A DNA stretch of 64,000 bases, taken from positions 1 to 64,000 of the forward strand of contig NW_027195400.1 in NCBI RefSeq assembly GCF_038502225.1, in the 5' to 3' direction. Each line of letters starts with the position of its first letter. The stretch's first letter is position 1. This document shows positions 43,034 through 54,840 of this stretch, in pieces. The notes under the pieces are model-generated. The model was not told the DNA's origin. It saw nothing but the letters and a program-made list of their open reading frames with translations, and ran no database searches. Both the position numbers and the translations under genes were made by a program. The DNA is from Cherax quadricarinatus. Taxonomy: Eukaryota > Arthropoda > Malacostraca > Decapoda > Parastacidae.

Positions 43034-44794
43034 CGCAGTCTACAAGCCTCCGGACGCAACATCCCAGCAATTCCAGGAACAGCTGTTAAAAATTGACCAC
43101 TGTCTGGAAAATCTTCCAGCTCCTGCACCCAACATCTTGCTCCTGGGGGATTTCAACTTAAGGCACCTAAAATGGAGGAATATAGCAAATAATATTGTTG
43201 CAGTAATAACACCAGGAGGCAGCTCTGATGAAAACTCACACGAGCTTTTAAATCTGCACAAAATTCAATTTAAACCAGCAAATAATAGAGCCTACTAGAC
43301 TGGAGAATACACTAGACCTCATATTCACTAACAATGATGATCTGATAAGAAATGTCACCATATCAAAAACAATATACTCAGATCACAACATAATTGAGGT
43401 TCAGACATGTATGCGAGGAGCCCCAGACCGACAAAATGAGACTAGTCACGAGGGAGCATTCACCAAATTCAACTTCAATAACAAAAACATAAAGTGGGAC
43501 CAAGTAAACCAAGTCCTAACCGATATAAGCTGGGAAGATATACTAAGCAACACAGACCCAAACTTATGCCTAGAACAGATTAACTCGGTGGCACTCGATG
43601 TATGCACAAGGCTTATTCCTCTAAGAAAAAGGAGGAGTAGATGTAAAATAGAAAGAGACAGGCGCTCCCTTTACAGGCGACGGAAAAGAATAACAGAGCG
43701 GCTAAAAGAGGTCAATATATCTGAAATGCGCAGGGAGACACTGGTCAGAGAAATAGCAAGCATCGAACTTAAGCTAAAAGAATCCTTTAGGAGTCAGGAA
43801 TCGCGGGAAGAACTAAAAGCTATAAATGAAATCGAAAGAAACCCAAAGTATTTCTTCTCCTATGCCAAATCAAAATCGAGAACAACGTCCAGTATTGGGC
43901 CCCTACTTAAACAAGATGGGTCCTACACAGATGACAGCAAGGAAATGAGTGAGCTACTCAAGTCCCAATATGACTCAGTTTTTAGCAAGCCGCTAACCAG
44001 ACTGAGAGTCCAAGATCAAAATGAATTTTTTATGAGAGAGCCACAAAATTTGATTAACACAAGCCTATCCGATGTTATCCTGACGCCAAATGACTTCGAA
44101 CAGGCGATAAATGACATTCCCATGCACTCTGCCCCAGGGCCAGACTCATGGAACTCTGTGTTCATCAAGAACTGCAAGAAGCCCCTATCACGAGCCTTTT
44201 CCATCCTATGGAGAGGGAGCATGGACACGGGGGTCGTCCCTCAGTTACTAAAAACAACAGACATAGCCCCACTCCACAAAGGGGGCAGTAAAGCAACAGC
44301 AAAGAACTACAGACCAATAGCACTAACATCCCATATCATAAAAATCTTTGAAAGGGTCCTAAGAAGCAAGATCACCACCCATCTAGAAACCCATCAGTTA
44401 CACAACCCAGGGCAACATGGGCTTAGAACAGGTCGCTCCTGTCTGTCTCAACTACTGGATCACTACGACAAGGTCCTAAATGCACTAGAAGACAAAAAGA
44501 ATGCAGATGTAATATATACAGACTTTGCAAAAGCCTTCGACAAGTGTGACCATGGCGTAATAGCGCACAAAATGCGCGCTAAAGGAATAACAGGAAAAGT
44601 CGGTCGATGGATCTATAATTTCCTCACTAACAGAACACAGAGAGTAGTCGTCAACAGAGTAAAGTCCGAGGCAGCTACTGTGAAAAGCTCTGTTCCACAA
44701 GGCACAGTACTAGCTCCCATCTTGTTCCTCATCCTCATATCCGACATAGACAAGGATGTCTGCCACAGCACCGTGTCTTCCTTTGCAGATGACA
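43034..44794 (+). mobile_element. CR1-like LINE 2, 5' part
   Basis: 5'-truncated within the endonuclease (VYKPPDATSQQFQEQLLKID), it runs to the RT catalytic box. It is interrupted after TTGCAGATGACA (44783-44794) by I-like copy D. The duplicated TTGCAGATGACA at 51418-51429 marks where the LINE resumes. Confidence 0.88.
43036..44794 (+). pseudogene. CR1-like ORF2 endonuclease and RT, interrupted
   Basis: Endonuclease remnants LENLPAPAPNILLLGDFNLR (about 43103-43162) are followed by stops near 43295 and frame changes to about 43410. From 43411 the frame is open: FNFNNKNIKWDQVNQVLTDI (linker), HSAPGPDSWNSVFIKN, APLHKGGSKATAKNYRPIAL, GLRTGRSCLSQLLDHYDKVL, VIYTDFAKAFDKCDHGV, SSVPQGTVLAPILFLILISD and SSFADDT. 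Copy D is inserted directly in this catalytic box, and 17 more codons of D sequence close the frame at 44850. The RT C-terminus lies at 51418-52355. Confidence 0.87.
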
Positions 44795-45531
44795 CCTCTT
44801 CAAGGGGGGCTCCTTGGCGTGGTGAAGAGGCTCTTGGTCTGAGGAATTAGCCCTGTCGGTCTTCTTCCTCAGACCGAACCTAATTACCCCCCATTCTCCC
44901 CTCCCCTATCCCATCCTCCCCATCCTCCCCTTTTTCCATTCCTCCTCCTCCTCCTCACCCCTCCCTTTTGCCCTTCCTCTTTTTAGCCTTCGTGATTTCT
45001 CCCACAGGCGCGCTAGTTCCTAGGTAGGGGAAAGGACACCGGGGTCGATCCCATTCCGTTGAGGTTTCTTGGCGGTGGCGTAGTTTGCCGTGGAATCTGG
45101 ATTGCCTAGGGATGTCCCGATCCCTCTCCGGTATCCCGGAGTAGCTTTGGGTGTCTTTTGGGCGACGGGTGTATCTCTGGAAGCCACCTTTCGGATTCCG
45201 GGGGTGGTGGCTGAAGGAGGTATGCTTTGTGGCGGATATCCGGCCGCCCTCTCTTTTGTCCACCGAGGTAGCTCGGCAGATGTGAGGTTGCTATCCCGGA
45301 TTGCTGGTTTACTGGCATGAAGGGTAGGGTATGGCACGGGTTCCATGCTGCATCTGCGCTACTAGCGGTGTCGAGTCCTCTTGGGCGCGGAGGGAGATTT
45401 CCGGCTCTTTCATTCCTCCTGGGAACTATTCCTCCCCGCTCCCCCCTTTTTTTATTCTTTTTTTTGTTTTTATTTTCTTTTCTTCTTTCTTTTTTTTTTT
45501 TAAAAACAAAAAGCAAAGGAGTAACCTAACC

Positions 45532-47466
45532 ATGGCAGCCCTAGTCCATGAAACCACTACCCCCGGGCCCCTTCTTGATACCGCACCCCATTCTGACCCT
45601 GCCTTGTGTTTAGACCACTCTTCGGACACTCCTGATGCCCCTGTACCTCTTGCTGGTGCTGTTTCCTCACCCGCTTCAGGTACCGGGGCTTCGACTGACT
45701 CCTTCGATTTGTCTGAACTCCGCTCTCCTTTGACTATGCTTCCGGCTTCTCCCTCTACGGTACGGCAATTTTCGAATCGCCCACCCATTTCATGCCGGAC
45801 CAACTCCGGTCCTACTCCTAAACGCCAACGTCAATCTCCTGATGATGCTCCGTCGTTACCTTCCCATTCTACTCGGAAACGACCGACACGTCAAGCACTC
45901 CCTCTCCACGCTCAGTTTCGGACCACACAATGGACTAAATTCTTTACTTTAAGACCAACTTCTTCTTCTGCCTACCTTTCTGACCATAGTATTGCCAAAG
46001 CGCTCCTGCGTCATGTTGGCAGAGATATTTCATTTCACGCTCTCAAGAGCGGTACGCGCATCGTCACTGTCCAGAATGCTACCCAAGCTCATGATCTTTC
46101 TCTCCTTTCGAATATCGATACTACTCCTATCACTATTGAAAAACATCTTTCTCTCAATTCTTGTAGTGGTACTGTCATTCTGCCCCATACCATAGTCCAA
46201 CAGAATTTCCAGTCATGTGGCAATGACATTTTTGAACAGCTGGAACTCCAGGATCTCCCAATCCTCGAAGTAGACACTTATGTCCTTCCTGCCCGGGGGC
46301 GGAGACGTTACCCTTGCAATGTGGCTCGTTTAACTTTTGACAGCCGAGAACTCCCGTCCTCTGTATATGTCGCGGGACATCGGTTACAAGTTCGAAAGGT
46401 GATACCTACACCGCAACAATGTAGAAATTGCTGGCGTTTTGGTCACCCAGCGAAATATTGCAGATCTATGGCCGAATGCCCAGTCTGTGGTGCCGACAAC
46501 CATTCTAATACATCTTGCAGTCAACCTCCATCTTGCCTTAATTGTAATGAAGCTCACCCTTCGTACTCCCGCCGTTGCCAGGTCTACTTAAATGAACGTG
46601 AAATCCGTTGCCTCAAAGAGGCAGAAGGTCTCCCTTATTCTATGGCAGTTACTCATCTCCGCCTCCAAGGGAGACTACCCCGTGTTTCTTATTCTCGTGT
46701 TTCCAAACATCCCCCCACTTCTGGGGTCCCATCTTCTGCAGCCTCCTCTGTTGTTACCCCTCCCATAGCCATTACGGCATCTAATCCTTTTGCTGTCCTT
46801 GGCTCTGACGTCCCGACTACAACTCAGTCTGTTCTCACATCTTCGCGTCCTTCCTCACAAGCCCCAGTATCGACAAGACCTCGTACGACACCTAATACCA
46901 ATCGCCCCTCTACTCAGAAGTCCAAAAAATCCACATTGCTCAAATCTTCTTTGCCCCTTCCTTCCCTTCTTCCACCTCCACACGTTACCTTTCCAGTCTC
47001 TGTACCTAGTTCTTCCCCTCTCTCTGGCTCTATTACAAGTGTGGAGATTCACCCTCCTCCTCGTACTATGCCTTCCACCCCCGTCCCCTCCCAAGTTTCT
47101 CCCTCTTCTGTCACCTCCCAGGTTTCTACCTCTTCTGTCCCCCCCCACACTTCATCTCCAGTCCCTTACACTTTTCCCTCCCCCTCTACTTTGGTACAGT
47201 CCATTACTGTCCCAATCTTTACTCACCCTCCTCCTCCTATCTCCAATATGGTTTCCCATACATCTTTGAATTCAGAAACACTTGAAGCCATTTCAGAATA
47301 TATTGCAGAGACTAAACCTTCAATGGACACTGATTCACTTCCTGTTCCTTCTCTTCCCTCTCCTCCATCTTCACAACCCCATTCTTCGCAACGCTCCGTT
47401 CCTTCGCTACTTGAACATCTTCCAATGCCACCACACGTTGACTTTTCTAACCCCTCTAGTCCGTAG
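45532..47466 (+). CDS. I-like LINE ORF1 protein (copy D), intact
   Basis: A 644-codon frame identical in length to copy B and nearly identical in sequence, from MAALVHETTTPGPLLD to NPSSP. Zinc knuckles CRNCWRFGHPAKYC, CPVCGADNHSNTSC and CLNCNEAHPSYSRRC lie at residues of about 297-350, followed by the Ser/Pro-rich tail. Differences from B include Lys-to-Glu at about residue 249 (ILEVDTYV against ILKVDTYV) and Ala-to-Ser at about 370 (PYSMAV against PYAMAV). The frame upstream of this ATG differs from that in copy B, which supports the start chosen. Confidence 0.9.
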   Translation: MAALVHETTTPGPLLDTAPHSDPALCLDHSSDTPDAPVPLAGAVSSPASGTGASTDSFDLSELRSPLTMLPASPSTVRQFSNRPPISCRTNSGPTPKRQRQSPDDAPSLPSHSTRKRPTRQALPLHAQFRTTQWTKFFTLRPTSSSAYLSDHSIAKALLRHVGRDISFHALKSGTRIVTVQNATQAHDLSLLSNIDTTPITIEKHLSLNSCSGTVILPHTIVQQNFQSCGNDIFEQLELQDLPILEVDTYVLPARGRRRYPCNVARLTFDSRELPSSVYVAGHRLQVRKVIPTPQQCRNCWRFGHPAKYCRSMAECPVCGADNHSNTSCSQPPSCLNCNEAHPSYSRRCQVYLNEREIRCLKEAEGLPYSMAVTHLRLQGRLPRVSYSRVSKHPPTSGVPSSAASSVVTPPIAITASNPFAVLGSDVPTTTQSVLTSSRPSSQAPVSTRPRTTPNTNRPSTQKSKKSTLLKSSLPLPSLLPPPHVTFPVSVPSSSPLSGSITSVEIHPPPRTMPSTPVPSQVSPSSVTSQVSTSSVPPHTSSPVPYTFPSPSTLVQSITVPIFTHPPPPISNMVSHTSLNSETLEAISEYIAETKPSMDTDSLPVPSLPSPPSSQPHSSQRSVPSLLEHLPMPPHVDFSNPSSP

Positions 47467-47510
47467 GTGCCTTTACCTACAGATTCCTGATATTTTCTTC
47501 ATCGCCAATC

Positions 47511-50500
47511 ATGGCCTATTTACAGTGGAATATCCGCGGCCTCGGGTAATCGGGGTGAGCTTCAGATGTTGCTTTCCAGGTTTTCCCCTGTTGGTGCTTG
47601 CTTACAAGAACCAAAATTACACTCGGCTGTTTTCCAACCTATCTCAGGCTATAATTTATTGTATTCTTCGGATCCTTTCTCAGATGGGACCTTTAATGAA
47701 AGTGCCCTTCTTCTACGCAATGATATTCCGTACTGTCAACTATTTGTCCATACCTCGCTGCATTACACTGCAGCCCGTATCCACTTGAATAAGTGGTTTA
47801 CAATATGTTCTTTATATCTCTCTCCTTCTCGAGCATTTTCTATCCCAGACTTTGCCTTTCTTGTTTCATCCTTACCACCACCACTTCTGTTACTTGGTGA
47901 TTTTAATGCCCACCATTTCCTCTGGGGGGGGTCTCATTGTGACTCACGTGGCATTCAGTTGGAGGCTTTTCTTGCCTCTCACCCCCTCCATGTTTTAAAT
48001 ACGGGTACTCCCACCCATTTTGATCCTCGTACTCATACTCTCTCTTGCATCGATCTATCAGTCTGCTCTTCCTCCACTGCACTAGACTTCACCTGGTCTG
48101 TTCTACCAGACTTACATGACAGCGATCATTTTCCGATCATTCTTACTTCTCCTTCCTATTCACCACCTTCCCGTAGCCCTCGCTGGCAATTTGATCGGGC
48201 AAATTGGGATCTTTACTCACACCTCACTGGTTTTAGTGAGGTTCCTTCTTCATCCTCCATTGATGAGCTCCTACACATCTTCTCGACATCAGTTTATACC
48301 GCAGCTTCTCATTCTATACCCCAAACCTCATGCAGGCATTCTCAGAAGTGCGTGCCTTGGTGGTCTCCTGCTTGTGCTCGTGCAGTACGTTTGAAACGTG
48401 CTGCATGGGGCAGGTACCGGTACAATAGAACCGCTGAGAGACTTGTTGATTTTAAGCAGAAGCGTGCGATCGCTCGCCGTGTCATCCGTGAAGCTAAACG
48501 CACTTGTTGGCGAGACTATGTTTCCACCATCACCTCTGCTTCTTCTATGAGTGCAGTCTGGAAAAAAGTGAGGAAATTGAGTGGTAAATACTCTCCTGAC
48601 CCGGCTCCTGTTCTACGGGTCACTGGTGTTGATATAGCAAACCCTCTCGATGTTGCCATTGAACTTGGCACACATCTGGTCCGTATTTCCCGAGGGCTCC
48701 ATCTATGCCCCTCGTTTCTTTCCTCAAAGTCTGCCAGAGAGTTAGTACCCTTGGACTTTTCTTCTCTCGGAGAAGAACAGTATAATGTGCCTTTTACACT
48801 TCAAGAACTGGAGGCAACGCTCTCAGCTTGCCGATCATCGGCAGCTGGGCCTGATGACATTCATATTCGTATGTTACAACATTTACATCGGTCAGCCCTT
48901 GTAGTCCTCTTACACCTCTTCAATCTTATTTGGGCACAAGGAGTTCTTCCCCAGCTGTGGAAATCTGCCATTGTTCTCCCTTTCCGCAAACCGGGTACTA
49001 CAGGACATGATGCCTCCCACTATCGCCCCATCGCTCTTACAAGTGCAGTTTGCAAAGTGATGGAACGCCTCGTAAATCGACGTTTAATGTGGTATTTAGA
49101 GACTCACAACAGTCTCTCCGCTAGTCAATATGGCTTTCGTAAGGGTCGTTCTACCATAGACCCCTTACTACGCTTGGATACGTATGTTCGTAATGCCTTT
49201 GCGAATAATCACTCAGTTATTGCCATATTTTTTTGACCTTGAGAAGGCATATGACACAACTTGGAGGTATAATATTTTGGCCCAGGCCCATTCCTTAGGC
49301 CTCCGAGGCAATCTACCATCCTTCCTTAAGAACTTTTTAACTGACAGACATTTCCGTGTTCGAGTCAATAATGTTCTTTCCCCGGACTTCGTCCAAGCTG
49401 AAGGTGTCCCTCAGGGATGTGTTCTAAGCACAACACTTTTTCTCCTTGCTATAAATGATTTGGCCTCTGTTCTTCCACCCAATATTTGGTCATCACTCTA
49501 TGTTGATGACTTCGCTATTGCTTGTGCAGGCGCTGACTGTCACCTTATTGCAGTTTCTCTCCAGCATGCGGTCGACCGTGTTTCCACTTGGGCCACCACA
49601 CATGGGTTTAAATTTTCAAGTACCAAAACTCACCAAATTACTTTCACTAGACGCTCTGTTATCTCCGATCATCCTTTGTATCTCTATGGCTCCCGTATCC
49701 CCGAACGTGATACAGTCAGGTTTCTAGGCCTTCTCTTTGACCGTCGGTTAACCTGGAAACCTCACATTACCTCTCTGAAGGCAACTTGTCACAGCCGGCT
49801 AAACCTTCTTAAAACCCTTGCTCATCTTTCCTGGGGAGCTGATCGTCGAACTCTGCTTCGCCTACATTCAGCCCTCGTTTTATCGAAACTCGATTATGGT
49901 GACCAGATTTATTCCGCGGCCTCTCCTGCTACTCTCTCTAGCCTTAACTCTATCCATCACCAAGGCTTACATTTGTGCCTTGGTGCTTTTCGCTCTTCCC
50001 CTGTTGAGAGCCTCTATACAGAAGCAAATGTTCCATCCTTGTCTGATCGCCGTGATGCCCATTGCCTTCGTTACTATGTACGCTCTCACGATCTACACAA
50101 TCCTTCCATTTATAGAATGGTCACCGATATTAGTAGACATTCTTTATTCGTTCGCCGCCCCTGTTTGCTCCGTCCCTTTTCTCTTCGCCTACTTTCACTC
50201 TTGTCTTCCCTTCAGTTACCACCTTTATATGTTCATGTAGCATCTCACTTTTCCCTACCCCCCTGGGAAGTTCCAGCTGTTCGGGTCTGTTCTTTCTCAC
50301 TCCCTTGCTCGAAAGCTCAACTGCCTACGGTGGCTTCCCGCTCTCTTTTTCTTGATCACTTCCACTCTCATTCTCATGCCACCGCTGTGTACACAGATGG
50401 CTCTAAGTCTTCAGACGGCGTCGGATTCGCAGCAGTGTTTCCGGACAGCGTCGTACGAGGGCATTTACTATCTTCAGCTAGCATTTTTACTGCTGAACTG

Positions 50501-51211
50501 TATGCCATTCTTGCAGCACTTATTCGTATCGCATCTATGCCTGTGTCATCATTTGTAGTAGTCTCAGACTCCCTTAGTGCTCTACAGGCTATACGAAAAT
50601 TTGATACATCTCATCCCCTAGTTCTCCGTATCCAACTTTGGCTACGCCGTATCTCTACCAAACATAAAGATATTGTTTTTTGTTGGGTCCCTGGTCATGT
50701 CGACGTACAGGGCAATGAACAGGCAGACACTGCTGCGCGGTCAGCAGTATATGACCTACCAATTTCCTATCGAGGTGTTCCATTTCTGGACTATTTTGCT
50801 GCAATAGCTACCCACCTTCGCACCCGTTGTCAACAACGTTGGTCAACTCTGCTCGGTAACAAACTTCATTCTATTAAACCGAGCATAGGTTACTGGCCGT
50901 CTTCTTGTCATCAGTGCCGAGGTTGGGAGACCACTCTCTCCCGCCTTCGCATTGGCCACACTCGTCTTACTCATGGGTATCTCATGGAGAGGCACCCTGT
51001 TCCTCTCTGTGAGCAGTGTCAAGTTCCAGTATCGATTAGCCACATTCTGTTAGACTGCCCTCTCTATCAACGAGCACGCAGAATTTACCTCCAACGTCGT
51101 CTTCGTTCTCCTACTCTCTCTTTACCTTCCCTTCTTGCTGATGGACCCTCCTTTAATCCTGACTCTCTCATTGACTTCTTGACAACGACTGATTTACTCC
51201 ACAAACTCTGA
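47511..51211 (+). pseudogene. I-like LINE ORF2 (copy D), two frameshifts
   Basis: Compared with copy B, two bases are missing in CGGCCTC..GGGTAATC (about 47543), just after QWNIRGL, and one T is added in the T-run before FFDLEKAYD (49227-49233). Between and after these points the frame is open: 47566-49236 carries the rest of the endonuclease and the RT N-terminus; 49184-51211 carries RT from FDLEKAYDTTW through YVDDFA, RNase H (YTDGSKSSDGVGFAAV, WVPGHVDVQGNEQAD) and the cysteine-rich end. Either change alone would stop the protein. Both sit in or next to short homonucleotide runs, so sequencing error is possible. Confidence 0.88.
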
Positions 51212-51417
51212 TGATACTTTTCGCACTCCCCTCAGCCCTTTCTGGTTCAGTCTCTTGCTGCCCTTTACCCTTTCACCATCCACTGCCCCGCTGTTATCCA
51301 TAACCTGTTGCTCATCCATCTCCCTTTTGCCACCTGATGCCCTCGCTTCCTTCCTGCCCTGCAGCGCTGTATAGTCCTTGTGGCTTAGCGCTTCTTTTTG
51401 ATTATAATAATAATAAT

Positions 51418-52355
51418 TTGCAGATGACACCCGAATCTGCATGACAGTGTCTTCCATTGCAGACACTGCAAGGCTCCAGGCGGACATCAACCAAATCTTT
51501 CAGTGGGCTGCAGAAAACAATATGAAGTTCAACGATGAGAAATTTCAATTACTCAGATATGGTAAACATGAGGAAATTAAATCTTCATCAGAGTACAAAA
51601 CAAATTCTGGCCACAAAATAGAGCGAAACACCAACGTCAAAGACCTGGGAGTGATTATGTCGGAGGATCTCACCTTCAAGGACCATAACATTGTATCAAT
51701 CGCATCTGCTAGAAAAATGACAGGATGGATAATGAGAACCTTCAAAACTAGGGAGGCCAAGCCCATGATGACACTCTTCAGGTCACTTGTTCTATCTAGG
51801 CTGGAATATTGCTGCACTCTAACAGCACCTTTCAAGGCAGGTGAAATTGCCGACCTAGAAAATGTACAGAGAACTTTCACGGCGCGCATAACGGAGATAA
51901 AACACCTCAATTACTGGGAGCGCTTGAGGTTTCTAAACCTGTATTCCCTGGAACGCAGGAGGGAGAGATACATGATTATATACACCTGGAAAATCCTAGA
52001 GGGACTAGTACCGAACTTGCACACGAAAATCACTCGCTACGAAAGCAAAAGACTTGGCAGACGATGCACCATCCCCCCAATGAAAAGCAGGGGTGTCACT
52101 AGCACGTTAAGAGACCATACAATAAGTGTCAGGGGCCCGAGACTGTTCAACTGCCTCCCAGCACACATAAGGGGGATTACCAACAGACCCCTGGCAGTCT
52201 TCAAGCTGGCACTGGACAAGCACCTAAAGTCAGTTCCTGATCAGCCGGGCTGTGGCTCGTACATTGGTTTGCGTGCAGCCAGCAGCAACAGCCTGGTTGA
52301 TCAGGCGCTGATCCACCAGGAGGCCTGGTCACAGACCGGGCCGCGGGGGCATTGA
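51418..52355 (+). pseudogene. CR1-like RT C-terminus (LINE 2)
   Basis: Reads ADDTRICMTVSSIADTARLQ, DINQIFQWAAENNMKFNDEK, the KDLGVIMSEDLTFKDHN thumb motif, LVLSRLEYCCTLTAPF, FTARITEIKHLNYWERLRFL, LERRRERYMIIYTWKILEGL, GPRLFNCLPAHIRGI and FKLALDKHLKSVPDQP. It ends GLRAASSNSLVDQALIHQEA..GPRGH. It is open throughout. It is the separated second half of the gene at 43036-44794; joined without copy D, the reading frame continues across the duplicated site. Confidence 0.85.
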
Positions 52356-52378
52356 CCCCCGAAACTCTCTCCAGGTAA
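51418..52378 (+). mobile_element. CR1-like LINE 2, 3' part
   Basis: Resumes with TTGCAGATGACACCCGAATC, finishing the catalytic box, and encodes the RT C-terminus to a stop at 52355. The short 3' end reads GACCCCCGAAACTCTCTCCA and GGTAAAC. It ends against another CCTACACACA-type minisatellite, matching the sequence at its 5' junction. Confidence 0.87.
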
Positions 52379-52770
52379 ACACACCTACACACACACGCAC
52401 CTACACACACACGCACCTACACACACATGCACCTACACACACATGCACCTACACACACATGCACCTACACACACATGCACCTACACACACATGCACCTAC
52501 ACACACATGCACCTACACATGCACCTACACACACATGCACCTACACACACATGCACCTACACACACACACGCACCTACACACACACACGCACCTACACAC
52601 ACACACGCACCTACACACACACACGCACCTACACACACACACGCACCTACACACACACACGCACCTACACACACACACGCACCTACACACACACACGCAC
52701 CTACACACACACGCACCTACACACACGCACCTACACACCTACACACACACGCACCTACACACACACACCT
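52379..52770. repeat. Minisatellite built on ACGCACCTACACACAC
   Basis: Copies of a 16-bp unit (ATGCACCTACACACAC, 52430-52555) and an 18-bp unit (ACGCACCTACACACACAC, 52567-52715), ending in irregular variants. It is related to the CCTACACACA array at 42501-43033 on the other side of LINE 2. Confidence 0.92.
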
Positions 52771-52886
52771 AAGGCGAGGTATGATAGAGCTCATGGGGCA
52801 GGGAGAGAGAGGACCTAGTAACAATCAGCGAAGAGGCGGGGCCAGGAGCTGTGACTCGACCCTTGCAACCACAAATAGGTGAGTAC
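52771..52886 (+). mobile_element. CR1-like LINE 3'-end fragment
   Basis: AAGGCGAGGTATGATAGAGC, then GGCGGGGCCAGGAGCTGTGA and CTCGACCCTTGCAACCACAA, then ATAGGTGAGTAC. It matches the last ~115 bp of CR1-like LINE 1 (41885-42000). A CA array follows the tail. Confidence 0.8.
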
Positions 52887-53045
52887 ACAGACACACACAC
52901 ACACACACAGACACACACACACACAGACACACACACAGAGAGACACACACACAGAGACGCACACACATGGAGACACACACAGACACAGACACACACACAG
53001 ACACACACACACACAGACACACACACACACAGACACACACACACA

Positions 53046-53135
<90 letters not shown>

Positions 53136-53313
53136 GAGAGAGAGACACACACACAGAGAGACACACAGAGAGAGATATACACACAGAGAGAGACAGAGAG
53201 AGAGAGAGACACACACACACACAGACACACACACACACACACAGACACACAGAGAGAGAGAGAGAGAGACACACACACACAGACACACAGACACACAGAC
53301 AGACAGACAGACA

Positions 53314-53380
<67 letters not shown>

Positions 53381-54033
53381 AGAGAGAGACACAGAGAGAC
53401 ACACACACAGACAGAGACAGACACACAGAGAGAGAGAGACAGAGAGAGACAGACACACACACACAGAGACACACACAGAGACACACAGAGGCACACACAG
53501 AGACACACACAGAGAGACACACACAGACACACACACACACAGACACACACACACACAGACACACACACACACACAGAGACACACACAGAGAGAGACACAG
53601 AGAGAGACACACAGAGAGACACACACAGAGAGACACAGAGAGAGAGACACACACAGAGACACAGAGAGAGACACACACACACACAGAGACACACACACAC
53701 ACACACAGACACACACACACAGACACACACACACACAGAGAGACACACAGAGAGACACACACAGAGAGACACACACACACAGACACACACACACAGACAC
53801 ACAGAGAGAGATACACAGAGAGAGACACAGAGAGAGAGACACACACACAGAGAGAGACAGAGAGAGAGAGAGAGAGACACAGAGAGAGACACAGAGACAC
53901 AGAGAGAGACACACACACAGAGACACACACACAGAGACACACACAGACACACACAGAGACACAGACAGACACACACACACACACACAGACACACACACAC
54001 ACACAGACACAGACACACACACACACACACACA
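52887..54033. repeat. CA/GA microsatellite array, 1.15 kb
   Basis: Long ACAC array with blocks of AGAG, starting at a GTGAGTAC tail and ending CACACATGGA at the next LINE 3' end. It gives spurious open frames of more than 400 codons on both strands. Confidence 0.95.
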
Positions 54034-54146
54034 CACATGGAGCAGGGAGAGAGAGAGGACCTAGTAGCAATCAGTGAAGAGGCGGGGCCAGGAGCTATGA
54101 CTCGACCCCTGCAACCACAAATAGGTGAGTACAAATAGGTGAGTAC
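54034..54146 (+). mobile_element. CR1-like LINE 3'-end fragment with doubled tail
   Basis: CATGGAGCAGGGAGAGAGAG, then GAGGCGGGGCCAGGAGCTAT and GACTCGACCCCTGCAACCAC, then AAATAGGTGAGTAC twice. Same family and layout as 52771-52886; a CA array follows. Confidence 0.8.
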
Positions 54147-54221
54147 ACACAGACAGACAGACACACACACAGACAGACACACACACAGACAGACACACAC
54201 ACACACAGACACACACACACA

Positions 54222-54258
<37 letters not shown>

Positions 54259-54354
54259 ACACACACACAGACACACACAGACACACACACACACAGACAC
54301 ACACACAGACACACACAGACACACACACACACACACACAGACACACAGACACAC
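54147..54354. repeat. CA microsatellite array
   Basis: ACAC with AGACAG steps, from the GTGAGTAC tail to ACACACTAGGG, where the Gypsy-related sequence resumes. Confidence 0.93.
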
Positions 54355-54489
54355 TAGGGAATCCTGATACCTCCAGCTCCAGCTCAACCTGCCCTTCTCC
54401 TTTGGGTGGTCCAGGGTTCCATCTACTAGTCTACTGCAAATCACTGCAAAATAAGAATAGGTAAGTGATCTATACACTACATCGTGCAC
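54355..54489 (-). mobile_element. Probable Ty3/Gypsy sequence after RNase H
   Basis: Non-repetitive sequence directly downstream (minus strand) of the RNase H relic. It reads in broken frames (KCTM then stops) and probably joins the 3' untranslated region now at 40470 and below. Assignment by position only. Confidence 0.35.
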
Positions 54490-54840
54490 TTTAAACATGA
54501 GAAGGCATCAGCAACCACATTCTCTGCTCCCTTCACATAATAAATCACAATATTAAGAGGTTAGAGAAACGAGGCCCACCTCATAAGTCTGTGGTTCCTC
54601 ATTAAGTGAAGGAAACTTAAAGGATTATGGTCACTATACACAGTTATAGGGTGAACTGATGATATATACACCTCAAAATGTTGCATGGCCAACACTAAAG
54701 CAAGTCTCCTTTTCTATAGTAGTATAACTTCTTTGGTGCCTGTTACTTTTTGCCGAGTGGCATTACTTGCCCTGCTCTACCCTGGAACAAGACTTCCCCA
54801 ACCCCTGTATCATTTTGCAAAACCTGGGGTGGCTAACTCA
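54490..54840 (-). pseudogene. Ty3/Gypsy RNase H relic
   Basis: On the minus strand, broken frames read NDTGVGEVLFQ (a decayed first RNase H motif, near 54810-54780), ALVLAMQHFEVYISSVHPIT (54700-54640), VYSDHNPLSFLHLM (near 54630-54590), LMRWASF and NIVIYYVKGAENVVADAF (54550-54500). This order is typical of Ty3/Gypsy RNase H. Stops and small shifts between the pieces show decay. It is read as part of the same minus-strand element as the LTR at 32230-32971. Confidence 0.7.

Larger units (their letters stand above)
44795..51417 (+). mobile_element. I-clade LINE copy D (subfamily 1)
   Basis: Full-length 6623-bp copy bounded by a perfect 12-bp duplication, TTGCAGATGACA (44783-44794 and 51418-51429). 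It is nearly identical to copy B throughout, with scattered single-base differences, and must be a recent insertion. Both flanks belong to CR1-like LINE 2, whose frame rejoins across the site. Confidence 0.95.
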
